Shown: positions 8,619-16,098 of the stretch, piece after piece
Layout: each line of letters begins with the position of its first letter
Position numbering within the stretch: position 1 is the first letter of the stretch
Source: an uncultured SAR86 cluster bacterium
GTDB taxonomy: Bacteria; Pseudomonadota; Gammaproteobacteria; Magnimaribacterales; D2472
Assembly (NCBI GenBank): GCA_902586925.1
Contig: CACIJE010000001.1
Location: 1-64,000, forward strand
Direction of reading: 5' to 3'
DNA length: 64,000 nucleotides
Translations under genes and position numbers: made by a program
The notes under the pieces: generated by a model
The model's input: the letters and a program-made list of their open reading frames with translations, nothing else
Database searches by the model: none
Told to the model about the DNA's origin: nothing

Positions 8619-10776
8619 TTGTTTCTTGTTTGTTAAAACCGAAGTCTCTCTTGTATTTAGCTATTAAAAGAAGATCATCTTCTCCTAGCTTATTGCAGAA
8701 TATTTCAAATAATTTTTTTCTGTCTAATTCAGATTTAAACCATTTTGGCTTAATTTTTTGTAATCTCTTTAATGAAAGCTTTTTGGCTAATGACATATTC
8801 GATTTAAAAGCTGGGACACATATATCTTTATCGGTTTTGATTGTTATGTGTGCTCTTAAAAATTTTTCTTCAGGCTTGTCGTGAAAAATGTTATCAAGTA
8901 ATCTTTTATTTTTTTTAGAAGAAATTGATGCATATTTAAACGATTGTGTATTTTTCATACAAGCAAATTTTAAAACATCAGGGTCTGACTTTATTCTTTC
9001 TGAAGCGTATTTTAAGCTTTGATATGATTTTATAACCGCTTGAATCATAAATTTTTTATTATCAAGTAGATTTGGTGGTATATGATTTTTTTCAAAGCAA
9101 GTAAGTCCTTGTTCTGCAAATAATTTGAAATAAAATTTGCTATTAACAATTTTATTAAATTGCTCGGGTTTGCAAAAAGGTGCATTCCTAGGATCTTTTT
9201 TTTGACCAAATTTAATTTCAGGATCGTATATTAGAAAATTTGGATTTTTTAATAAAAAATATTCCATAATTTCACGAGTTTTGAGTTTATCTGAAATTTT
9301 AAAATAAAATAATTTGCTATAGGATTCATTGTCTGCATGATGACGGTAATCAAAAGTTGATTGATAACTTATGATTTTTTTTAAGAACTCAAAGTCTTTA
9401 TTTGATTCTATATGCTCGATAGTTCTTTTAGTGATATCGTCAAGGAACGTCCTGACAAAACCATCTTCATAATAATTCGATATGTGAAGCATTTTTCTAA
9501 ATTGTATTAAAAAAAGTTTAGAAGATTTAACCCTTTCATCTAAATTGTCGTAAAATTTTTTGATCTCATAAGAATATATAAACTCATCCCCACGATCTCC
9601 ACTTACATGCGGGTGAATATTTAATTTACATGCAATATGATGAATATATTCTGCTGCTTTTTTAGGACTAGCCTCAATATATTTTAAAAATGTGCACTTT
9701 TTTGATTCTATTTTTTTATGCATAAAAAAAAGAGGGTGAGATGGATTATGAAGGCTGATATTTACATGACTATAAATACTATAATCTTGATCTAAAAATC
9801 TACATTCGTAGAGAAATTTGCTTATCTTTGAATCTGTAATTTTATTTATATCAATATTTTCTGAGATTTGTTTGGAGGCGTTAATCGTATTAAAAATTGG
9901 CCAGTTAAAACGAAAATTAACAAGCTTATCTATACTTTTAGTCTTTTTAAAAAAAGCATCTAAAATAGCATTTCGTAACAAAGAAAAATCTATACCAGAA
10001 ATCCTTAATTTTCTCATCATTATTTTTGTCGATTCGTGATATCCATAATAACCTTTACCTTCAAAAGGGAATGGTAAAACATGAGGAGTTGGGGTGCTAA
10101 GTGCATAATCTATGACGATATCCGCGTACTCCTCTAGTGTAATTTCATTATTAAGCATGAATAAATAAGCTGCGCTTGGTGAAAGCTTAAGTGCTTGTTT
10201 TTTAATCTCAAGGTCATCATATGTTTTAGATTTTTTTATTACTTTCCAAGGTGGGCTAAAATATTCCCATGAAGCAACGTGAAATTTGTCAAAAAGTGAA
10301 AGATTTTTAGGGTGACTAGAAGGTATTTTTAGACAATTATCATATTGTTTAGATTTTGGCACTAGTAAATTTTTTGAGTGACCAAAAGATCTTAGAATAT
10401 TTTTTTTTGTTTGAAATGAGTGATCTAGAGACTCTACAAAATTAAATGAGTCATCTTTTTTATTTTCAATAATAAAATTAATTATGAACGGGTCATTAAA
10501 ACATATTTCAGGCAAGTGTCTTGGCATTTTCTTTTGCCTTGTTAACCATTTTAAAACTATTTCTCTATCACTTCTTAACCTCTCAGAAATATGAGCAATA
10601 TTAAAATACTTCTCATGTATATACTCAAGTACGAAGTCTTTATCATCAAAATATTTTGATGAAATAATTTCATCTGGCTTAGTATGCCAGCGATTAGCAA
10701 GTGATTTATAGGCTTCAATAACTGAAGATTTGTTGTTTATCAATGGTTTGTTGAATAAATTTTGACTATTTTTCAT
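8602..10776 (-). CDS. Large DUF4116-like repeat protein, 724 aa
   Basis: No enzymatic motif is recognised. The sequence is built from degenerate 20-25-residue helical repeats of the DUF4116 kind, for example RLRSDREIVLKWLTRQKKM near the N-terminus and YQSLKYASERIKSDPDVLKF followed by a similar unit (NTQSFKYAS) near residues 600-640. DUF4116 repeats occur in bacterial, phage and giant-virus proteins of unknown role and look like protein-interaction scaffolds. The product is rich in Lys, Asn and Ile. It begins at ATG 10776, 1 base beyond the vWA gene stop, and overlaps the clamp-like gene by 17 bases. Translational coupling is therefore likely. A protein of nearly the same size and style is encoded at 16099-18252 in the same regulon. 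Confidence 0.78.
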   Translation of the reverse strand: MKNSQNLFNKPLINNKSSVIEAYKSLANRWHTKPDEIISSKYFDDKDFVLEYIHEKYFNIAHISERLRSDREIVLKWLTRQKKMPRHLPEICFNDPFIINFIIENKKDDSFNFVESLDHSFQTKKNILRSFGHSKNLLVPKSKQYDNCLKIPSSHPKNLSLFDKFHVASWEYFSPPWKVIKKSKTYDDLEIKKQALKLSPSAAYLFMLNNEITLEEYADIVIDYALSTPTPHVLPFPFEGKGYYGYHESTKIMMRKLRISGIDFSLLRNAILDAFFKKTKSIDKLVNFRFNWPIFNTINASKQISENIDINKITDSKISKFLYECRFLDQDYSIYSHVNISLHNPSHPLFFMHKKIESKKCTFLKYIEASPKKAAEYIHHIACKLNIHPHVSGDRGDEFIYSYEIKKFYDNLDERVKSSKLFLIQFRKMLHISNYYEDGFVRTFLDDITKRTIEHIESNKDFEFLKKIISYQSTFDYRHHADNESYSKLFYFKISDKLKTREIMEYFLLKNPNFLIYDPEIKFGQKKDPRNAPFCKPEQFNKIVNSKFYFKLFAEQGLTCFEKNHIPPNLLDNKKFMIQAVIKSYQSLKYASERIKSDPDVLKFACMKNTQSFKYASISSKKNKRLLDNIFHDKPEEKFLRAHITIKTDKDICVPAFKSNMSLAKKLSLKRLQKIKPKWFKSELDRKKLFEIFCNKLGEDDLLLIAKYKRDFGFNKQETSDAYA

Positions 10777-10777
10777 T

Positions 10778-11932
10778 TTAGTGCCAACTTTCAGTAGAAA
10801 TTCTTATTACTTCGCCAAAAGGAAATTCTGAAGTTTCTTCACCATCAGCTGAAACTAACCACATGACAGGATCCTTTGGAACAAATTTTGGAAATTCTTC
10901 GTATCCATCTGTGAGGTAAATAGAAACTTTATGGGAACCCATATGATTTTCGTTGTTTTTTTCAAGGTATTTAAAGAAGGGTACAAAGCTTGTTCCTCCC
11001 CCTCCCTTTAAAACTGGGATTTCTTCAGGAGAGCTTATTTTAAATGGGCCAGACAATTCACAATCACAAAAGAAAAAGTCACATTTCACATGTGGATATG
11101 ATTTTAATATTCCATTTATCTCTGCTACAAATTGATCTATTAGATCTCTTGAGACTGAACCACTTGTATCAACACAAACTGATACTTCCAAAGCCTCGGT
11201 CATAAGACCCTCAAGATAAAGCCCTCTGTACAAGAATCTTCTGTCTAAGTCATCAAAATCTGCTGGTGTTCTTCCTACATATTTCCAAAGTGCATGTCTC
11301 CAATTCACCTCAGGTTCTAAAATATTTTCTACTTCTCTTTCCATTCCATCTGGCAAACCTCCTGTGGTATTACTGCCAAATTTGTCAGAATTATTTACCA
11401 TATCGGAGTTTTTTAAAACTTGTATTTTATCTTTCCAGTAACTTTCTATCTCCAGACCATCTGCTTGACTAGAATTATCATTAGTTCCGCCGTCTTTAAG
11501 ATCCTGAATATATGATTTATGCTTTTTGTATTTATTGTTTTTCAGTAAAGATTCGTAAATAAATTCAACTGACTTATCCCTGTATGTTTTATCAGTAATT
11601 GCTCCTTTTGGCAGTATAAAAGTAGTATTTCTTAAAATTAAATCATTTACGACTATGTCAGCAGCAATATTCCATATTTTTGGATCTCTATTTTGTCGTC
11701 TTGTAACATGCAGCAGTGCCATATGAAGAACTTCGTGCAACATTAAGGCATTTTGCTCTGAAGAATTAAGGCTTTTGAGAAAATTCATGTTGAAATAAAT
11801 ATCTTTTCCATCTGTACAAGCTGTATCATATTTTTTTGTTTCTTTAATCGAGGCAAATAACATCAAGGCTCCAAAGAATTGACATTCTTTTCGGACTTGA
11901 AGCTTGCATTTGCTGATAATTTCTTCAAACAT
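10778..11932 (-). CDS. HExxH plus vWA-like (DUF2201-type) protein, MoxR partner
   Basis: 384 residues in two domains. The N-terminal part carries the zinc-metallopeptidase-like motif HEVLHMALLH at residues 66-75, inside NALMLHEVLHMALLH. The C-terminal part is a vWA-like domain with the MIDAS motif DTSGS at residues 255-259 and KGGGGTSFVPFF further on. This is the layout of DUF2201/CobT-like proteins, which pair with MoxR-type AAA+ ATPases to remodel or load metals into targets, and which many large phages also encode. The gene follows the MoxR gene by 1 base. Whether the HExxH site is proteolytic cannot be told from sequence. Confidence 0.88.
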   Translation of the reverse strand: MFEEIISKCKLQVRKECQFFGALMLFASIKETKKYDTACTDGKDIYFNMNFLKSLNSSEQNALMLHEVLHMALLHVTRRQNRDPKIWNIAADIVVNDLILRNTTFILPKGAITDKTYRDKSVEFIYESLLKNNKYKKHKSYIQDLKDGGTNDNSSQADGLEIESYWKDKIQVLKNSDMVNNSDKFGSNTTGGLPDGMEREVENILEPEVNWRHALWKYVGRTPADFDDLDRRFLYRGLYLEGLMTEALEVSVCVDTSGSVSRDLIDQFVAEINGILKSYPHVKCDFFFCDCELSGPFKISSPEEIPVLKGGGGTSFVPFFKYLEKNNENHMGSHKVSIYLTDGYEEFPKFVPKDPVMWLVSADGEETSEFPFGEVIRISTESWH

Positions 11933-11933
11933 T

Positions 11934-12941
11934 TTATGCTGCTAATAATTTTTGAAGTCTTTCTGCAACCTTCATAAGCTTGTTATTATTTGCAATCATA
12001 TCTACTAACTGGTCCATTTGTTTAGAAGTTTTCCATTTTGCACAGACATCATAAGTACACTGACTAAGCCACTCCATTCCACCTTTATCATCAATATATA
12101 AGAAGGTGTTTTCTACTTCTTTTATGGTCTTAGCTCTTGTTGCAAGAGCGCATGTTAGTGCATACCTAGCAGATAAATCCTTAGGGAAGCTTGGTTTTGC
12201 CTTACCTTTTAATATTGGTTCAATATCTGGTAATGTTTTATAAACTTTGCAAAAACTTCTAAATTCAGCTGCACAACCCTCGCCTATTGCAGGATCTATG
12301 TCTAAATTAGCTTTCAACAAAGAATTGCTAATATCCCAACTTCTTGGTGAAGGCCATGAGGGAGAGTTTTTGTCAATTTTATGGAGATATTTTGGTCTAA
12401 AATTAAGAAATGAAATAATTCTGTCGTCAACATCATTTGTTAAGGCATAGTCCTTAAACTCATCAAGACCTGTTGTAACCTCCAGATGAATAAATCTATT
12501 AGCCAAAGGTGCTGGCATATCAAAAACTGCTGCAAAATCCTCTTTTCTATTTCCAGCTGACCAAATAAACCATCCGTCAGGGACTTTATAGCTACCAACT
12601 TTTCTGTCTAAAATTAATTGTTGAGCAATACCTTGAACAGCAGGTGGTGCCATATTTATTTCGTCTAAGAATAGAATGCCTTTTCCATCTTTTGGTAAAA
12701 ATTCTGGGGGATACCAACAAGCAACATTATCGTTTGGAACAGGGATACCTCGTAAATCTGTTGGAGCTAATTGACTAATCCTTAGATCTATAAGCTCAAG
12801 ATTATTTCTTTTTGCAACCGAACTTACTACAGATGATTTTCCAATACCTGGTGCACCCCAAATCATCAACGAAGATTGGATATTATGTTCAACTATGCTG
12901 CTAAGATAGGATGAAAGTTTTTTTATTGAAAGTTTTTTCAT
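11934..12941 (-). CDS. MoxR-family AAA+ ATPase, first gene of island operon
   Basis: AAA+ ATPase of the MoxR/CobS type. Numbering from ATG 12941, Walker A is GAPGIGKS at residues 29-36 and Walker B is ILFLDE at 89-94, followed by EINMAPPAVQGIAQQLILDR and the sensor-1 region FIWSAGNRKED. ATG 12941 is chosen over an upstream ATG at 12971 because AGAGGAAAAAAA precedes it as a Shine-Dalgarno. The length is 335 residues. It heads the tight operon running to 7004, and its promoter region is shared with the divergent WYL regulator and contains an island palindrome. MoxR ATPases generally act as chaperone-like motors with a vWA partner, here encoded next. Confidence 0.92.
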   Translation of the reverse strand: MKKLSIKKLSSYLSSIVEHNIQSSLMIWGAPGIGKSSVVSSVAKRNNLELIDLRISQLAPTDLRGIPVPNDNVACWYPPEFLPKDGKGILFLDEINMAPPAVQGIAQQLILDRKVGSYKVPDGWFIWSAGNRKEDFAAVFDMPAPLANRFIHLEVTTGLDEFKDYALTNDVDDRIISFLNFRPKYLHKIDKNSPSWPSPRSWDISNSLLKANLDIDPAIGEGCAAEFRSFCKVYKTLPDIEPILKGKAKPSFPKDLSARYALTCALATRAKTIKEVENTFLYIDDKGGMEWLSQCTYDVCAKWKTSKQMDQLVDMIANNNKLMKVAERLQKLLAA

Positions 12942-12986
12942 TTTTTTTCCTCTTTGAAATTTAATTATCATAAGATATTATTAAGT

Positions 12987-13005
12987 AACGACATTTTGTG
13001 TCGCA
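12987..13005. promoter_or_regulatory. Island operator, copy 2, in the divergent MoxR/WYL promoter
   Basis: AACGACATTTTGTGTCGCA lies midway between the MoxR start (12941) and the WYL regulator start (13024). The right half-site is complete and the left lacks one base pair of symmetry. The position suits autoregulation of the WYL gene together with control of the MoxR operon; this is inference. Confidence 0.7.
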
Positions 13006-13023
13006 TTTAAAGATTAAAGTTTG

Positions 13024-14034
13024 ATGAAAAAACCAACTCGTTATGAGGCTATAAGAAGAGGATTTAATATCCTCTCTATGGTCAGTCGAGCTCCATTAGG
13101 ATCTAAAGATGTCCATGATCGAATAAATCGAATTGGTACTGAAGTAAGTAGAAAAACTATTGAAAGAGATTTAAAAGAACTAACTGATCGATTCCCTGAG
13201 ATGATTGAAGTTGATGATTCATCTAAACCATATACCTATAGACAGCCAAAACATGCTAGAAAATATTCTGCAATGAGTGCAGAGGAAGCTATATGTCTTC
13301 AACTTGCGTTCACTTATTTAAATCCTTTGTTGCCGAATAGATCACTCGATGATATCAGGCCTTATTTAAAAGAGGCGGAAGCTGTCCTAGGTGAGCAGTC
13401 TTCTGTAAAAATGAAAAATTGGAAACATAAAGTTTTAACTGTTAATGAGGGTTTACAGCTTGCACAAGCAAAAATTAGAGACAATATTTTAACAAATATA
13501 CACAAAGCTCTCTGGGATGGTAAAGCAATTATTGCAAGCTATCAGTCAAAAAGTAAAGCTTTTCCCTCTGAGTACAAGCTTCACCCTGCTGGGCTTGTTT
13601 ACAGAGGAAGAATTTGTTACTTAGTTTGTTCTTTTGATGATTCACCAGATAACATTATTTATTTAGCAGCACATAGGTTTCACAAAATTAAAATTTCTCT
13701 TGATACCTATAGCAGACATAAAAATCAAAAAGTTAAAGATCTAGCTAAAGACTTATTTGGGTTTAAGCTGAATGACAAAAAAATAAATATTAAACTAAAG
13801 TTTTCTGTTCAAGCAGGATCTCATCTGTATGAAACGCCAATTTCGAGTTCTCAAAAAATAAAGATGTCTAGAGATGGCTATATATTAGTTGAGGATAAAG
13901 TTACTGATAATATGGAACTTAGATTTTGGATAAGAGCTTTTGGAGATTCTGTAGAAGTAATTAAACCAGTCAAACTTCGAGATGAGTTTAAGAAAATATC
14001 AAAAAGAATGGTAAATTTATATAATGAAAATTAA
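13024..14034 (+). CDS. WYL-domain transcriptional regulator (YafY/BrxR/CapW-like)
   Basis: About 336 residues. The N-terminal 70 form a winged helix-turn-helix (RRGFNILSMVSRAPLGSKDV, then EVSRKTIERDLKELTDRFPE). The middle holds the WYL core (SEYKLHPAGLVYRGRICYLV and IIYLAAHRFHKIKI), and the last 90 residues form the WCX-type C-terminal domain. WYL proteins of this build repress phage-defence loci such as BREX and CBASS by binding palindromes, and are thought to sense nucleic acid or a small ligand. ATG 13024 is preferred to the TTG immediately before it. It is the only regulator in the island and the palindrome in its own promoter recurs at five other island promoters. Confidence 0.92.
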   Translation: MKKPTRYEAIRRGFNILSMVSRAPLGSKDVHDRINRIGTEVSRKTIERDLKELTDRFPEMIEVDDSSKPYTYRQPKHARKYSAMSAEEAICLQLAFTYLNPLLPNRSLDDIRPYLKEAEAVLGEQSSVKMKNWKHKVLTVNEGLQLAQAKIRDNILTNIHKALWDGKAIIASYQSKSKAFPSEYKLHPAGLVYRGRICYLVCSFDDSPDNIIYLAAHRFHKIKISLDTYSRHKNQKVKDLAKDLFGFKLNDKKINIKLKFSVQAGSHLYETPISSSQKIKMSRDGYILVEDKVTDNMELRFWIRAFGDSVEVIKPVKLRDEFKKISKRMVNLYNEN

Positions 14035-14422
14035 GCCAAATTCTATTGATGCTGTTATTTTTTTTACATTGTATATTTGCGCTCAAGACGATTTAATTGC
14101 TAAGGAAGAAATTGAACAAATTGATATTGAATTTCCAATGATTCAAAAATTATATTTTGATATATATGGGGAATTCATTAAAGAGGACCTTAAAGAGCTT
14201 ATGAGAAGTGTTTCAAACAAATTATTATCAAGTAACAAATTTATCAAAAAAAGTGTATCAAAACTAGAAAATACTACTTTTTCAACATTAATTACAGATC
14301 CGAAGCTTCAAGACATTTCATTATTATTCGCTAGGCATGCTGCAAGTGCAGACGGTTTACATGCTCTAGAAGAAAACAAGTTTAATTATTGGGCAAAAAA
14401 ATGGGGTCTTTCGAAAGTTTAA
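14024..14422 (+). CDS. TerB-like small protein co-transcribed with the WYL regulator
   Basis: 132 residues, overlapping the WYL gene by 11 bases, so almost certainly translated with it. The pattern resembles TerB/DjlA-type helical domains: ICAQDDLIAKEEIEQID near the start and ARHAASADGLHALEENKFNY near the end, two acidic (A/S)xxDG-xxxxEE elements. No catalytic function is known for this fold, which often accompanies membrane-stress and defence proteins. A similar small protein opens the Mza operon at 20149-20493. Its stop shares the tetranucleotide TTAA with the convergent gene at 14419-15315. Confidence 0.68.
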   Translation: MKIKPNSIDAVIFFTLYICAQDDLIAKEEIEQIDIEFPMIQKLYFDIYGEFIKEDLKELMRSVSNKLLSSNKFIKKSVSKLENTTFSTLITDPKLQDISLLFARHAASADGLHALEENKFNYWAKKWGLSKV

Positions 14423-15315
14423 TGTTTTGTTATTGATGAAGTGACTACACCTATAATTTGAAAATCACAAGTCTCAAAATCTTTATAAACTTTATCTTTT
14501 TTATCAATTACAAATCCATTTTTTCTATATTCAAGACATCCACATATAAATTCGCCGTCTATCATAGCAACAACAATATCATTAATTTCTGGTTTTTGAG
14601 ATTGATCAACAATCATAATATCTCCGTCGTTAATACCGTGCTCTCGATTAGATTGGCCTTGAGCTCTATATAGGATAGTTGCAGATCTATTTCGAATAAG
14701 ATATTTGTTTAAATCTATAGGACCTTCGATATAATCTGATTCATCACTTGGAAAACTTGGTTTATTTTTCTTATTTAAACATGGGTATATAATTTTTCTC
14801 AAAAATTTGGTATCAATAACCTTTCCACTATATACAGCATCACAAAGTTCTTCTGATTCAAAAAATCTTTTTTCATGGGAACCAAATTTATTAGTTTTAA
14901 TGTTTAAGCTTATCGGGAAGAAAATTGTTCCTGGCTTTGAACGATCTTCTGTTAATAAAGCTCTTAATGGAGACGGTATGGAATATCCATCAAAAATGTA
15001 ATCTGCAAATCGTAATAAATTAAAGAAGATTTTCCAAGCAATGCTTTTTTTTAAATTAGCTTCTTTTTGTAAACACTTTTCTCTTAGATTTTTATATTTT
15101 TGTTCAAGATATTCTTTTTTATTACGTAAATCTGAAATTTCTTTTGCTTTGACAAAAATTTCGTCTCCCTCAGCAGGCAAGCTTTCTCTTATTCTTATGT
15201 CTTTGGAAACTTTTATTATCTCATCAGGCATATACGTTTGATCTATTAATATAGACAAAACATATATTTGATTTATTTTAGTGTTTCCTAATAAACCTTT
15301 AGTAGTGAAAATCAT
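14419..15315 (-). CDS. UmuD/LexA-like protein with inactivated protease centre and long N-terminal extension
   Basis: 298 residues. The last 110 are closely similar to the UmuD encoded at 34108-34536: SDYIEGPIDLNKYLI, RAQGQS and IVVAMIDGEFIC align without gaps. The nucleophile Ser222 (GQS) remains, but the catalytic lysine (Lys101 in the window's UmuD, in EFVCKRL) is Gly259 here (EFICGCL). The Ala-Gly self-cleavage site (HAGFPS) is replaced by Pro-Ser (KPSFPS). The first 180 residues are unrecognised, with a coiled coil at about 60-90. It could act as a non-cleavable UmuD mimic or a sensor. It is probably co-transcribed with the 62-codon gene upstream, behind island operator copy 3. Confidence 0.85.
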   Translation of the reverse strand: MIFTTKGLLGNTKINQIYVLSILIDQTYMPDEIIKVSKDIRIRESLPAEGDEIFVKAKEISDLRNKKEYLEQKYKNLREKCLQKEANLKKSIAWKIFFNLLRFADYIFDGYSIPSPLRALLTEDRSKPGTIFFPISLNIKTNKFGSHEKRFFESEELCDAVYSGKVIDTKFLRKIIYPCLNKKNKPSFPSDESDYIEGPIDLNKYLIRNRSATILYRAQGQSNREHGINDGDIMIVDQSQKPEINDIVVAMIDGEFICGCLEYRKNGFVIDKKDKVYKDFETCDFQIIGVVTSSITKH

Positions 15316-15319
15316 TACT

Positions 15320-15508
15320 TTAAAAAATGATTTTTAAACTAAATGAAATTTGACTTGGTTCTTCCTCAACACAGGATTTCGAGGAGAAAATGTGTTTAAT
15401 ATTACTATTTTTTTTATAAACATAGTTTTTTGATAATTCATTGTAAAAATCTGATGACATATTTGGAAGTTCTAGTTGCAATTCTTTTGATTCTGATTCT
15501 GTAGTCAT
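15320..15508 (-). CDS. Small hypothetical protein, 62 aa
   Basis: Not recognised. AGGAG seven bases before the ATG at 15508 makes translation credible. An island palindrome at 15555-15573 sits 47 bases upstream and the UmuD-like gene begins 4 bases after its stop, so it is the leading gene of a two-gene unit. The product is acidic and polar at the start (MTTESESKELQLELPN), with one Cys and no membrane segment. Confidence 0.6.
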   Translation of the reverse strand: MTTESESKELQLELPNMSSDFYNELSKNYVYKKNSNIKHIFSSKSCVEEEPSQISFSLKIIF

Positions 15509-15554
15509 TTTTATTCTCCTATTAATTTTTAATAATAAAATTATTTATCAATCA

Positions 15555-15573
15555 TGCGACAGAATAGGTCGGA
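15555..15573. promoter_or_regulatory. Island operator, copy 3
   Basis: TGCGACAGAATAGGTCGGA in repeat unit 1, 47 bases upstream of the 62-codon gene at 15320-15508. The left half-site is intact; the right one has one substitution. Inferred WYL-regulator site. Confidence 0.6.
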
Positions 15574-15589
15574 AAAAAATATTAGAGTG

Positions 15590-15623
15590 GCGCCCTTGCA
15601 TAATTTTACTCATACCAGGGCGC
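15590..15623. other. GC-rich hairpin in repeat unit 1
   Basis: Arms GCGCCCTTG and CCAGGGCGC pair except for one T-C mismatch around the loop CATAATTTTACTCATA. On the minus strand a run of seven T follows about 12 bases after the stem, so a terminator is possible. The conserved loop, however, is more than a terminator needs. See the paired copy at 15903-15934. Confidence 0.6.
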
Positions 15624-15858
15624 ATCTATAGTGATCCGTTGCATATAGATGCTTTAACAAGCTCACCTAACAAGGCGTCTTTCACTTTGCATATAGATGC
15701 TTTAACAAGCTTAGCTAACAAACGTCCTTGTTCTTGATTTTCCGCAAAGCTAATGTGCTTTTGTACTAATAACATAAAATATCGATAAATATTACGGTAA
15801 TAATCAATGTTTAATAAAATATGCCACTCAATCAACTATGAAAATTATTTATCAATCA

Positions 15859-15877
15859 TGCGACATAATAGGTCGGA
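15859..15877. promoter_or_regulatory. Island operator, copy 4
   Basis: TGCGACATAATAGGTCGGA in repeat unit 2, 24 bases upstream on the minus strand of the TTG that opens the 69-codon frame of unit 1. It is nearly identical to copy 3, as expected from duplication. Inferred WYL-regulator site. Confidence 0.6.
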
Positions 15878-15902
15878 CAAAAAGATATACTAGAATTGAA
15901 AT

Positions 15903-15934
15903 CGCCCTCGCATAATTTTACTCATACGAGGGTG
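15903..15934. other. GC-rich hairpin in repeat unit 2
   Basis: Arms CGCCCTCG and CGAGGGTG pair fully, with one G-T pair, around the same 16-base loop as unit 1. Compared with unit 1, a mismatched pair has become C-G and a C-G pair has become a wobble. Stem pairing is therefore kept while the sequence drifts, which suggests an RNA structure. Confidence 0.6.
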
Positions 15935-16098
15935 CTTCAATGTAGATCCGTAGCATAAGAAGATTTAACAAGCTCAGCTAAAAAAGCATCCTTGTATTGT
16001 TTTTTCCGCAAAGCTAATGTGCTTTTGTACTAATAACGTAAAATATCGATAAACATTACGGTTAAAAACAAGGTTTAATTAAATATGCCACCAAACCA

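Noticed and set aside
15639-15721. Integron attC-like sites (CTAACAA blocks)
   Set aside because: The blocks lack paired R and L boxes with correct spacing, and no integron integrase is present.
15626-15835. 69-codon reverse-strand frame inside repeat unit 1 as a gene
   Set aside because: TTG start, no good ribosome site, internal duplication (LVKASIC twice) that follows the DNA repeat, and a counterpart in unit 2 without a start. Described under the repeat rather than called as a CDS.
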